From assembly GCA_003280105.1 (NCBI GenBank), contig QCFX01000012.1, forward strand, positions 1 through 48,977: DNA of 48,977 nucleotides, given 5' to 3'. Below, piece by piece: positions 38,882-46,275 of this stretch. A program made the position numbers and the translations under genes. Under the pieces are notes generated by a model. The model was given only the letters and a program-made list of their open reading frames with translations. It searched no databases and had not been told where the DNA came from. Each line of letters starts with the position of its first letter. The stretch's first letter is position 1. This DNA is from Prochlorococcus sp. AG-363-N20 (GTDB lineage: Bacteria > Cyanobacteriota > Cyanobacteriia > PCC-6307 > Cyanobiaceae).

Positions 38882-39034
38882 CTATTTTTCCCTGCATAGT
38901 TCTGATACTTCTCTTTGGCCTAAAGGATAAGCGATCCACCAACCAATAATAACACCTCCCCATGCAAATCCAACAATAAAAGAAAGAGCTATAATTATTT
39001 CCTGACTTGTGGATTTCCAGAAATTTTCTTTCAT
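38882..39034 (-). CDS. 50-residue single-span membrane protein
   Basis: An unbroken 51-codon frame from ATG (39032-39034) to TAG (38882-38884). The protein begins MKENFWKSTSQ, has one clear membrane helix rich in Gly/Trp (ALSFIVGFAWGGVIIGWWIA) and ends GQREVSELCREK. Its chemistry is far more protein-like than the longer overlapping frame (38856-39083), so I take this as the real gene. Function unknown. Confidence 0.7.
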   Translation of the reverse strand: MKENFWKSTSQEIIIALSFIVGFAWGGVIIGWWIAYPLGQREVSELCREK

Positions 39035-39121
39035 TTAAAACATTAGGAAGGCTAAAATTTAAGATTGAATATGTAAACCTCATTTAAGAGATTGGATTGA
39101 TAGACCTTTTTTTAATGAAGT

Positions 39122-39652
39122 TTAATCATGCCCTCCATTACAGCGCATCACTTTACTTGCAAACTCATTTTCAGTTGGCAATCCTCTTCCAGAAGAGTTT
39201 TCTATACATTCATTTTGATTACGTGTCCATTCAGCAATAGGGCCAAGCTTAACAACCATAAATATCAATGAAAGAGTACTAAAGCCAGCTAAAATTGGAT
39301 AAATCAGCTTTCCTCCTTTTAATTTTTTAGATTCATTTTTTCTTTCCTCTGCTCGAATTTCTTTTTCCTCTAATCTTATTTCAGAGGCTATTTTTGCTTC
39401 TTCTTGTGCTTTACGTTCTTCTAGACGGATAACTCTTTCTTCTTCTTTTTGTTGGAGGCGTAATTCTTCTGCTTCTTGTTTTGCCTTTAGCTGCCATTGC
39501 GAAAACGACTTCCAAAGGTTCTCAGCAATAGCTATCAAAATAGCTATTGCACCAAGAAACATTGTTTTGAGAGCTGAGAAAGCTTCTCCAAGACCAGTAA
39601 CACCTTTTTTTTGAGGTCCGTTGAGTGGACTAGGTAAATCTTCTTTAGACAT
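39122..39652 (-). CDS. membrane protein with a long charged coiled coil
   Basis: A 176-residue protein from the ATG at 39650-39652. It has a hydrophobic helix near residues 30-45 (MFLGAIAILIAIAENL), then about 70 residues of highly charged coiled coil (QEAEELRLQQKEEERVIRLE and more), a second transmembrane helix (YPILAGFSTLSLIFMVV), and a short Cys-containing tail (RNQNECIENSSG, VMRCNGGHD). A GTG eight codons upstream is an alternative start. Domain order suggests a scaffold or membrane-bending role, but nothing specific is known to me. Confidence 0.65.
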   Translation of the reverse strand: MSKEDLPSPLNGPQKKGVTGLGEAFSALKTMFLGAIAILIAIAENLWKSFSQWQLKAKQEAEELRLQQKEEERVIRLEERKAQEEAKIASEIRLEEKEIRAEERKNESKKLKGGKLIYPILAGFSTLSLIFMVVKLGPIAEWTRNQNECIENSSGRGLPTENEFASKVMRCNGGHD

Positions 39653-39828
39653 ATTGTTTTGGACAGCTCTATCCACTTTTTATCTCTTACAAACTTAATA
39701 AACAAGTGTTTTAGGCTCTAATCCTTAAGGTATGAAAGAAAAGTTCTTGTTTTCAGGGAAGGAAAAGTTGTCTAAGTTCTGGAATATCTCTTACTTGGAG
39801 CGTTGGTTGAGGTTAGTTCCGCTGCCCA

Positions 39829-39957
39829 CTATTCATCTTCAATTTCCTGCATGAGCGGAAAAAGTGCTTGCTCAAGCTCTTCATCACTTGCGTAGCCAAA
39901 AATTTCTTTAGGTTCAGTGCCAAAAGATTCAATAAACTGATCTGTGTCTGTAATCAT
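39829..39957 (-). CDS. 42-residue acidic protein
   Basis: A complete frame from ATG 39955-39957 to TAG 39829-39831. The peptide starts MITDTDQFIESFGTEPKEIF and ends QALFPLMQEIEDE. It is strongly acidic and helix-prone, without a membrane segment. A plus-strand 40-codon frame (39732-39854) overlaps it by 26 bp, but the minus-strand one has more typical composition. Function unknown. Confidence 0.5.
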   Translation of the reverse strand: MITDTDQFIESFGTEPKEIFGYASDEELEQALFPLMQEIEDE

Positions 39958-40128
39958 AAGAAGAAATTATTCTCAAAAACATAGGAAGATTCCTAAAGAA
40001 TTGACGGCCATGTCCTGGTATTCATACTTAAGAGGCAATAGCGCCTATACAGATTGAATTCATGTTTTTTGATTTCAGATCCTAGATATCAAAGAAAGCT
40101 ACTTTTGTCTTTATCCTTTAAACCTAAG

Positions 40129-40350
40129 CTAATAAGGCAATGGCTTCCCTTCCGGATACAACTTTGCTATAGCTTTTGCTTGCGCTTCAGCACGCTCAAC
40201 TTTCCTCGACTCTTCATTAAGTCCTCCTAACAAGATTGAATGGATAATCCACAGGATGGTTATTACAAGTAGAGGAAAAACTGAGTTAATCAATTGCTTC
40301 TCAACATTTTTCTTAAGAATGGCAAAAATTTTGCTGCCTAGCCATACCAA
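40129..40350 (-). CDS. small single-span membrane protein
   Basis: A 73-residue protein starting with TTG at 40348-40350. It has one hydrophobic helix (SVFPLLVITILWIIHSILLG) flanked by a basic N-terminal helix and a charged tail with RKVERAEAQAKAIAKLYPEG. No ATG is available upstream before a stop. I do not recognise a family. Confidence 0.55.
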   Translation of the reverse strand: MVWLGSKIFAILKKNVEKQLINSVFPLLVITILWIIHSILLGGLNEESRKVERAEAQAKAIAKLYPEGKPLPY

Positions 40351-40427
40351 GCCTTAGTTCCTACAAAAGTTCACAGTACAAACACCTATGCGCTATAAAG
40401 GCATGCTTCATAAGATTTACTCCAGAC

Positions 40428-40718
40428 ATGCAATCAAACAGTGCTCTAACAAGAGTATCTCTTTTAAGTCGTATAAAGACTTTTGCAGAACAAAGGTGGG
40501 AAGCTCTAAATGAAAAGCAAAGATCCTTCGCGCAAAAAATTTGGAGAGTGCTGACGTATAAGTGGAGATGGCAAATCGCCATGAATGTGCCATATCTGGC
40601 AATCTTTTTGCTAGATCGCACTATTCCTGCTGTTCATAAATTTGATATGGAGCTTTTGACTTTTGTTACTAACAAGCTACCTATACCTCAATTCATTGCT
40701 TCATGGATAGGCCTTTGA
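40428..40718 (+). CDS. small basic protein with a C-terminal hydrophobic segment
   Basis: A 96-residue protein with an ATG start. The first half is basic and probably helical (LLSRIKTFAEQRWEALNEKQ), followed by hydrophobic VPYLAIFLLDRTIPAVH and a C-terminal segment ending FIASWIGL. It is preferred over two minus-strand frames across the same bases (40361-40621) because of its composition and start. Function unknown. Confidence 0.6.
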   Translation: MQSNSALTRVSLLSRIKTFAEQRWEALNEKQRSFAQKIWRVLTYKWRWQIAMNVPYLAIFLLDRTIPAVHKFDMELLTFVTNKLPIPQFIASWIGL

Positions 40719-40796
40719 CAAATCCAATGGGCTGAGATATCGATCTGGGCAAGAAGAGTAGTTTTGACTGAAAATATACGTGCAGAACACTCTTTT

Positions 40797-40820
40797 GGAG
40801 CAGGGCCTTGACCCCGCTCC
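40797..40820. other. strong hairpin with no poly-T tract
   Basis: GGAGCAGGG pairs with CCCCGCTCC around a CCTTGA loop; one A-C mismatch interrupts an otherwise 8-bp G/C-rich stem. It lies between the basic protein (40718) and the 40849 gene, which is on the opposite strand. It is the most stable short hairpin I noticed in this region, but no T-run follows on either strand. Confidence 0.45.
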
Positions 40821-40848
40821 TAGAAACCAAAGGTTGTAATGGATTTAT

Positions 40849-41031
40849 TTAGACGTCTTTGACGACGTAACCATCCTTTGAATAAAGGCTGGTATAACCA
40901 CCTTTGGATCTAGCTCTTAAAACAACTATATGAACCGGGATGGCAATCAAAGCGTGAAAAAAAGTAAGGAGTAGAAAATCCATTGGCACGCCTGGTTGTC
41001 CATAAATGCCAAAGAAGGAGGTTAGAAACAT
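40849..41031 (-). CDS. 60-residue membrane protein
   Basis: Begins MFLTSFFGIYGQPGVPMDFL, has one hydrophobic helix (LLLTFFHALIAIPVHIVVL) and ends with a basic and Tyr/Ser-rich tail (RARSKGGYTSLYSKDGYVVK). ATG start. Composition and codon use look real. No family recognised. Confidence 0.6.
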   Translation of the reverse strand: MFLTSFFGIYGQPGVPMDFLLLTFFHALIAIPVHIVVLRARSKGGYTSLYSKDGYVVKDV

Positions 41032-41314
41032 TGCGTCAGTTGTTCCATGAACTTCAATGAGCTTGATTCAAAAAGGACTCATCTTGCTAGTAATTACTAA
41101 AAAATTAACGGCTGTTCTTAAATCCGGAAAGCTTTCGACCTCTTTTTCGATGATTTTTCAATGATTCCCAAGTTGAGAGTTGCTCTCAAGACCATCCATC
41201 TAGTTTTTTTGAGACCAGAAGAAAAACGATTTTTAAAAAGTAAGTAATCCCCCTCATAGCGAATTAAATGAAAATGAGCTTTTTTATGTCTATTGACCTA
41301 AACAGGAGCAAAAC

Positions 41315-41470
41315 ATGTTGAGAATGCTTTTTCTAGGCATGGTTAGAGCCTCAAACTCATATTATGGAGATTCAATTGGATTAGCTCCAATAGTCCTCGC
41401 AACTCCAAACACTGAAAACAACTCATTGCAGCAAGCAAATAGCTGTGGAGATCAAAAGCAGACAAATTGA
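41315..41470 (+). CDS. possible 51-residue small protein
   Basis: An ATG at 41315, preceded by AGGAG seven bases upstream, opens 51 codons to TGA at 41468-41470. The N-terminus MLRMLFLGMVRAS is hydrophobic and the rest is polar and Asn/Gln-rich (NTENNSLQQANS). It could be a short secreted peptide or an unexpressed frame. It ends 6 bp from the convergent stop of the permease gene. Confidence 0.4.
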   Translation: MLRMLFLGMVRASNSYYGDSIGLAPIVLATPNTENNSLQQANSCGDQKQTN

Positions 41471-41475
41471 CGTTT

Positions 41476-42249
41476 TTAAAGACAAGCCCTTAAAACCAGC
41501 GAAATACCCATCAAGGTACAAAGTATTTCGAAGACCCTCTTAATAAATTCACTACCTTTTCTTAATGAAATTAGTGCTCCTAAATAGCCACCAGTTAAAG
41601 AGCCAATAACTAATGCCGGCATCCAAGAAATCTTTATTTCTTCTCCTAATCCAAGAACTAAAGCGCCAGTCCCATTCCAAAAGAGTCCAACAAGAATAAG
41701 CGTGTATGCAACGGCTTCTGAATAAGAAAGACCAAACCATCGAACAAGCCAAAGAGTTACGAAAAGACCAGTTCCAGAAGAGAAAGAACCATTGAGGAGC
41801 CCAATAATGAAAAGGCCAAAGCCACCAACAATTAATCTAAAAATAGTCATTCTCCGGTATTCATTAAAAGTTCCAAGATCAGTTCTTTTTGCTGAATAAA
41901 GACCAACCAATAATGTAAGGATTCCTAAAATCAGAATTCCAGTTTTTTCTGGTATCGCAAGAGCTAGCTTTGCTCCGCAAAAGACAGCAGGCAATCCAAC
42001 GGCAAGAATAAAAATCGCAAGTGATGGCTTAAGAGTATTTTGCTTAATATGCCTAAAACCAGCACCTAGTCCTAAAGCGACACTTGCTAATTTGTGAGTA
42101 GCTAATGCGATGGGAAATGGAAGGCCCAAAAAAATAAGTGCAGGCAACTGGACTAGACCAGCGCCTCCTCCAGCTAAAGCAGAAAGAAAATTTGCCAGAA
42201 GAGAAATTAAGCAAAGAATTAATTGAGTTAGTAATTCTTCAATTGCCAT
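41476..42249 (-). CDS. TauE/SafE-family (sulfite exporter/anion) membrane permease
   Basis: A 257-residue membrane protein with about eight helices and the TauE/SafE repeat signature: near the N-terminus LANFLSALAGGGAGLVQLPA, and in the second half IIGLLNGSFSSGTGLFVTLW, the internal repeat of the G-x-G-S/G-G motif. Family members export sulfite, sulfoacetate or related anions. The substrate here is unknown. ATG start at 42247-42249. Confidence 0.85.
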   Translation of the reverse strand: MAIEELLTQLILCLISLLANFLSALAGGGAGLVQLPALIFLGLPFPIALATHKLASVALGLGAGFRHIKQNTLKPSLAIFILAVGLPAVFCGAKLALAIPEKTGILILGILTLLVGLYSAKRTDLGTFNEYRRMTIFRLIVGGFGLFIIGLLNGSFSSGTGLFVTLWLVRWFGLSYSEAVAYTLILVGLFWNGTGALVLGLGEEIKISWMPALVIGSLTGGYLGALISLRKGSEFIKRVFEILCTLMGISLVLRACL

Positions 42250-42337
42250 GATTACAAGCGAGAGTATTTCTTTGATAAATCAAGTTTCAGTTTTGCTTGA
42301 TATAGATATAATTTAAAAGTTTGACAGTTCAGTTCGG

Positions 42338-42355
42338 ATTCTTCAACTGAAGAAT
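42338..42355. promoter_or_regulatory. 18-bp palindrome upstream of the Nif11-like gene
   Basis: ATTCTTCA and TGAAGAAT are perfect inverse complements separated by AC. The element lies 62 bp before the Nif11-like start, in the divergent spacer shared with the permease gene. It could be an operator for a dimeric regulator. It is not the NtcA or Fur consensus. The sequence alone does not prove function. Confidence 0.3.
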
Positions 42356-42416
42356 TCATTGATCTTCTAGGCTGTAGTTGTTTCCACAATGTAAATTCTT
42401 AATGCCAAGTAACTAA

Positions 42417-42668
42417 TTGTCAATTCATAATGGAGATTCCTGTAAGAATGCCTTGTCAATAGATCAATTAAAAGCCTTCCTAAAAAAGATGCAGGAAAAT
42501 AAGGATTTAAAGGATGAGGTGCTTAGCTCTTCTACTGCTGATGATGTTGCCAAAATCGCTCAAAGGTTAGGCTATGAAGTCTCAGGGGATGAATTGTTAC
42601 GTTTTTCTGGGAAAAAAGTTGGCAAAGTGACAGTCAGAAAGAATGATGTTCCTGGAGAATATAATTAA
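42417..42668 (+). CDS. Nif11-like domain protein
   Basis: An 83-residue protein with the Nif11 pattern: SIDQLKAFLKKMQENKDLKD, then TADDVAKIAQRLGYEVSGDE with the conserved 'A..LGY..S..EL' end. Nif11 domains occur as leader peptides of ribosomally made natural products (for example prochlorosin precursors) and as free proteins. This one has no Gly-Gly cleavage site or Cys-rich core after the domain (it ends GKVTVRKNDVPGEYN), so it looks like the free form. The start is a TTG directly after an in-frame stop, so no longer form is possible. Confidence 0.8.
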   Translation: MSIHNGDSCKNALSIDQLKAFLKKMQENKDLKDEVLSSSTADDVAKIAQRLGYEVSGDELLRFSGKKVGKVTVRKNDVPGEYN

Positions 42669-42736
42669 ACCCTATATAAGGGCATAGTTAAATGATTTAA
42701 ATTAAATTAAAACGAAATCTAGTTCAAGTCTTTTAT

Positions 42737-42871
42737 TTATCTTTGGACATCATGCGCGCAACCGTCACCATCATATTTATTACTGTCATAATAGCCATTT
42801 CTAGTTCCAAAATAGGCAGTTAAAACTACAAAGGGTATAGCAGCCCAAACTAAGAGGCTAGATAGCTCCAT
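42737..42871 (-). CDS. 44-residue single-span membrane protein
   Basis: From ATG 42869-42871 to TAA 42737-42739. It begins MELSSLLVWAAIPFVVLTAY (one membrane helix) and continues with a polar Gly/Tyr/Asp-rich tail, FGTRNGYYDSNKYDGDGCAH. The clean helix and the distinct tail make a chance frame unlikely. It is too short for usual gene finders. No family is assigned. Confidence 0.68.
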   Translation of the reverse strand: MELSSLLVWAAIPFVVLTAYFGTRNGYYDSNKYDGDGCAHDVQR

Positions 42872-43061
42872 ATCATTCAGAAAAAGTTAGATGAATCAAA
42901 TCTAATAGCATTAATTAAAAAAGTCATAAAATAGTTTAAAGTGGAGCAAAAAAGTAACAATTTTATTTTCATCGCTTAGTTCTATGTAAAACACATTAAA
43001 AGATTTAATTTAATTGGTAAGGTTGATGTGTCCTCAAATAATAAAAGATATTTTATAGTTT

Positions 43062-43394
43062 TTATTGTGATCTGTTTCTATACCAAGGTTCAAACTGCCT
43101 TCGAGCAAACTCTGTTCTCAACAATATCTGCCTAGCTGAGCTAACAATTGAATATCTCAAGGCCTTACCTGATTTAAACATTGCTTCGCCAATTGCTTTA
43201 GCTCTTGTGAGTTCTAATTGATAAGCACGAGAAATGGAGTTTTCCGCATCTACATTTGCAAGTTTGGCCTGTAAAGCTAATCTTGCAGTCTTTGACTTTG
43301 GCAAGACTGTTGGCAAATTCTCAGTCTCATCCCATGACCTCAACCAGTTGGTATCGGTTTTGGTGATAGACCCAGTTTCTTTTTCCTTTGCCAT
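43062..43394 (-). CDS. hypothetical protein, 110 residues
   Basis: Hydrophilic protein starting MAKEKETGSITKTDTNWLRS at ATG 43392-43394. The middle is Ala/Lys-rich and helical (SKTARLALQAKLANVDAENS), and the end is basic with aromatic residues (RRQFEPWYRNRSQ). No signal peptide, membrane helix or known motif. Confidence 0.65.
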   Translation of the reverse strand: MAKEKETGSITKTDTNWLRSWDETENLPTVLPKSKTARLALQAKLANVDAENSISRAYQLELTRAKAIGEAMFKSGKALRYSIVSSARQILLRTEFARRQFEPWYRNRSQ

Positions 43395-43764
43395 AGTTCT
43401 GTCCTAACTCAAATTGTCAATAAAGTTTGGTTCCATTTTCTGTGGATTAAGACGGCTGAAACTTTCTGTCTGGGCCCAATAAGCAAGATCCCAGAAGAAA
43501 GTAAGAGATGTAGTGTATATGGTATTGATAATCTTTAGGGATTATGCCTAGGGAAAAATCTTAACTTGAGAGTGCATGGAGAATTCCTTTATTGAAATCA
43601 AGCCGTTGGGACACTGAATAAAGCCCACAAATAAAGTGAAAAGTTGGCCGAAATTGCAAGGGCAATTAACAAGACCTTTCTCATTGGCGAAGTTAATCAG
43701 GCAAACCTAATTGAGCAAAGCTGCATTGTTTTGCAATCAACTGTTAGGTCATCCATACATAAAT
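43395..43764. other. gene-free 370-bp region
   Basis: Between two minus-strand genes. It holds presumably the promoter of the 43062 gene. A plus-strand 64-codon TTG-initiated frame (43644-43838) reaches into the next gene antisense; I do not accept it. No RNA gene or strong hairpin seen. Confidence 0.4.
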
Positions 43765-44130
43765 TCACTGAGAAGGGCTGCTTGACTCTTCTATTAAATA
43801 AATTAATCCAGATCTACAGGTATAAAGTTTCTGCTTAACCTTGGCAAGCATTTTGGGGCTTGATCTCTTGGAATTTTTTAAGTCTTCAGGAATAAGCAGC
43901 TCATCATTGCGATCCAACCGAATGCGTGCACCAAACCAAGTCGCATTTCCTCGAAGGTAAGCCCTGCATTTAACTGTGTTTTCTTTGGAATCAATTCGAC
44001 GCTCAATAACCCAATTATCTACTTGGTCTAAATAACTGAAATGATCAAGTCCAGCCTTCGCAGCGGTTGGAGCAGAAAATGCTGCCAAAAGAAAGAAGAA
44101 AGTTCTTTTAAAGAATTCCGACCTATCCAT
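43765..44130 (-). CDS. secreted small protein with two cysteines
   Basis: A 121-residue protein with a signal peptide: MDRSEFFKRTFFFLLAAFSA with a likely cut after PTAAKA near residue 26. The mature part looks beta-rich and contains two cysteines (ENTVKCRAYLRGN and QKLYTCRSGLI) that could form a disulfide outside the cytoplasm. ATG start at 44128-44130. Family not recognised. Confidence 0.65.
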   Translation of the reverse strand: MDRSEFFKRTFFFLLAAFSAPTAAKAGLDHFSYLDQVDNWVIERRIDSKENTVKCRAYLRGNATWFGARIRLDRNDELLIPEDLKNSKRSSPKMLAKVKQKLYTCRSGLIYLIEESSSPSQ

Positions 44131-44233
44131 CCTTTTTTTAGCTGTTGTTTTAAGTCTTTTGGAAAAATAAATATTTTTTATATTTCAAGAAGCATCGACC
44201 ATACCCAAAAGAAAATCCGATTTTTTCCTGTTC

Positions 44234-44350
44234 TCACCAAGGCAGATGCCAGCCCAAGCTACCAAATAGCCATACTCCAAAAGCAATTTTCAATCCAGTT
44301 GCGACGACCCCCCACTTCACTAATTGCTTTTTCGTTAAACCAAACAACAT
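44234..44350 (-). CDS. 38-residue single-span membrane protein
   Basis: From ATG 44348-44350 to TGA 44234-44236. The sequence begins MLFGLTKKQLVKWGVVATGL and continues with a hydrophobic KIAFGVWLFGSLGWHLPW. It looks like a small thylakoid-type subunit in size and hydrophobicity, but it does not match any photosystem or cytochrome b6f small subunit I know. Confidence 0.55.
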   Translation of the reverse strand: MLFGLTKKQLVKWGVVATGLKIAFGVWLFGSLGWHLPW

Positions 44351-44496
44351 TTGAAAGAAGTAATTTCGTCCTACCGTTCTAACTCATACATACCAATACT
44401 CGCTGAGGGGTGAAGAGTTTTGCTTAATGGAGCTTGAACACTCGTTAGTGAACAAACCTTAAATAGTTTGCGATCTATAGATCAAGGCTTTAGTAA

Positions 44497-44568
44497 TGGG
44501 TCGCCTGAGATTCGAACTCAGGACCAGCCGGTTAAAAGCCGGATGCTCTACCACTGAGCTAGCGACCC
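44497..44568 (-). tRNA. tRNA-Lys (anticodon UUU)
   Basis: Minus-strand cloverleaf: acceptor GGGTCGC pairs with GCGACCC, D arm GCTCAGTGGTAGAGC, anticodon loop CTTTTAA (anticodon TTT), and T arm CTGAGTTCGAATCTCAG. A discriminator A is at 44497. CCA is not encoded. The anticodon stem has one outer mismatch, otherwise all arms are intact. Confidence 0.97.
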
Positions 44569-44622
44569 TTGTATAAACATGCCAATGAGGCACGCATGGA
44601 AAATATCACGCGGCCTTCCATT

Positions 44623-44763
44623 TCAATCAAGAGTTGCTTGCTTTTTCGAACAACTAGCTAGACAAAAGTCATAGATCTCATCAATTGAAGAACTGCGAAA
44701 AAGATCCCCACACAATGCTTTTTCACTAAAAACGCCCCTAATTCTCTTGAAAATCGATCTCAA
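44623..44763 (-). CDS. 46-residue cysteine-containing protein
   Basis: An unbroken frame from TTG 44761-44763 to TGA 44623-44625. It reads MRSIFKRIRGVFSEKALCGD, then LFRSSSIDEIYDFCLASCSK and KQATLD: a basic amphipathic start, a central acidic helix and three cysteines. The composition is protein-like, and the frame extends only four codons past the TTG before a stop, so TTG is the only usable start. It lies between tRNA-Lys and trmFO, on the tRNA strand. Function unknown. Confidence 0.5.
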   Translation of the reverse strand: MRSIFKRIRGVFSEKALCGDLFRSSSIDEIYDFCLASCSKKQATLD

Positions 44764-44811
44764 AAAGTTTCTAGATTTTTCCTAGGCTGAAGGTCAACAG
44801 AGATTCAACTC

Positions 44812-46221
44812 TTGAGTACTCACAAACCAATAAAAATAATTGGGGCTGGATTGGCTGGCAGTGAGGCGGCTTGGCAAGTTGCTCAAGCTGGCTTATCAGT
44901 TCAACTAATAGAAATGCGGCCAGTCAAAAGGTCACCAGCTCATCACACGAATGAGTTTGGAGAACTAGTTTGCAGTAATAGCTTCGGAGCCCTTAGTAGC
45001 GATCGTGCTGCAGGGTTATTACAAGAAGAACTTCGAAAATTAAATTCCCTTGTGATAGAAGTCGCTGATCAACATTCTGTTCCAGCTGGAGGAGCCCTCG
45101 CTGTTGATAGAGCTCAATTCAGCAAAATCCTGACGCAAACCATTTCAGAACATCCACTAATAACCGTTCTCCGACAAGAGCAAAAGAGTCTTCCAAAAGC
45201 AGAAGAGATTACAGTTCTTGCTACTGGCCCCTTAACCAGTGAAGAGTTAGGGAAAGACCTTAGAAGGTTTACAGGGATAGCTGACTGTCATTTCTTCGAT
45301 GCTGCAAGCCCAATCGTTGTAGGAGAAAGCATAGATTTCACAAAAGCATTTCGAGCTAGCCGGTACGACAAAGGGGATGCTGATTACATCAATTGCCCTA
45401 TGGATAAGTCCCAATATCTTGAATTTAGAGAAGAGCTTCTTAATGCTGAGATTGCTGATCTAAAGGACTTTGACCAAAATTCTGCGAAGTATTTCGAAGG
45501 TTGTCTTCCCATTGAAGAACTTGCCAGAAGAGGGGAAGACACAATGCGATATGGACCCCTCAAACCAATTGGGCTTTGGGACAAACGATGGGGGGATGTC
45601 AATCAAAAAGATGTTCGCTTACAAAAACGTGCCTATGCAGTAGTTCAACTGCGCCAAGAAGACCTTAAAGGCCGTCTCTGGAACTTGGTTGGATTCCAAA
45701 CAAATCTCAAATGGAGCGAGCAGAAGCGTATTTTAAGAATGATTCCAGGCCTTGAGAATGCCGAATTTGTTCGATTTGGGGTCATGCATAGAAACACTTT
45801 CCTTGAATCACCAAAACTCTTGAGATCAACTCTTCAATTTAGAAACAGATCAAAGCTATTAGCTGCTGGACAAATCACTGGGACAGAAGGTTATGTTGCT
45901 GCAATTGCTGGCGGCTGGCTTGCAGGGACAAATGCGGCAAGATTGGCTGTAGGGCTTGATCCATTAACCCTTCCAGCTACAACAATGATTGGAGCCCTAA
46001 TAGATTTTGTTAGTAATGAAAACTACTTGAAAAGTAAAAAAAGCGAGACAAGTTTCCAACCAATGCCAGCTAATTTCGGCTTATTGCCAGAGTTGTCTAT
46101 TCGAATAAAAAGCAAGCGCATTCGCTACGGTGCTTACAGAGATAGAGCCTTAAATGATCTTGCTGAGGCAACACACAAGAACATCTCCAATGATGAAAAA
46201 ACATCATTTCCACCTCGTTAA
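44812..46221 (+). CDS. trmFO: methylenetetrahydrofolate-tRNA-(uracil-5-)-methyltransferase TrmFO
   Basis: A 469-residue flavoprotein that makes ribothymidine at position 54 of tRNAs, using methylene-THF and FAD. The N-terminal dinucleotide motif is [14 protein letters not shown] (residues 9-22), followed by the TrmFO-specific [20 protein letters not shown] and LVCSNSF, with the catalytic cysteine region later ([10 protein letters not shown]), and [20 protein letters not shown]. The start is TTG at 44812. Family length is normal. Confidence 0.96.
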   Translation: MSTHKPIKIIGAGLAGSEAAWQVAQAGLSVQLIEMRPVKRSPAHHTNEFGELVCSNSFGALSSDRAAGLLQEELRKLNSLVIEVADQHSVPAGGALAVDRAQFSKILTQTISEHPLITVLRQEQKSLPKAEEITVLATGPLTSEELGKDLRRFTGIADCHFFDAASPIVVGESIDFTKAFRASRYDKGDADYINCPMDKSQYLEFREELLNAEIADLKDFDQNSAKYFEGCLPIEELARRGEDTMRYGPLKPIGLWDKRWGDVNQKDVRLQKRAYAVVQLRQEDLKGRLWNLVGFQTNLKWSEQKRILRMIPGLENAEFVRFGVMHRNTFLESPKLLRSTLQFRNRSKLLAAGQITGTEGYVAAIAGGWLAGTNAARLAVGLDPLTLPATTMIGALIDFVSNENYLKSKKSETSFQPMPANFGLLPELSIRIKSKRIRYGAYRDRALNDLAEATHKNISNDEKTSFPPR

Positions 46222-46275
46222 ATACTCAATAGCTTCGTCCTTTTCTCTTGATTTCAGAGAGTTAATTAGCCCACT

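Noticed and set aside
38856-39083. A 75-codon minus-strand frame
   Set aside because: Its translation is rich in Cys/Tyr/Ser without protein-like patterns, and a better 50-codon frame with a clear membrane helix covers the same bases (38882-39034).
39732-39854. A 40-codon plus-strand frame starting MKEKFLFSGKEK
   Set aside because: It overlaps the 39829-39957 gene and has only a weak ribosome site; possible, but not supported enough to call.
40361-40621. Two minus-strand frames of 61 and 86 codons
   Set aside because: They are antisense to the more convincing plus-strand gene at 40428-40718 and have implausible composition.
43644-43838. A 64-codon plus-strand frame with a TTG start
   Set aside because: It runs antisense into the secreted-protein gene, and no ribosome site or recognisable pattern supports it.
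44041-44382. A 113-codon plus-strand frame
   Set aside because: It is antisense to two better minus-strand genes (43765-44130 and 44234-44350), and the translation is unstructured.
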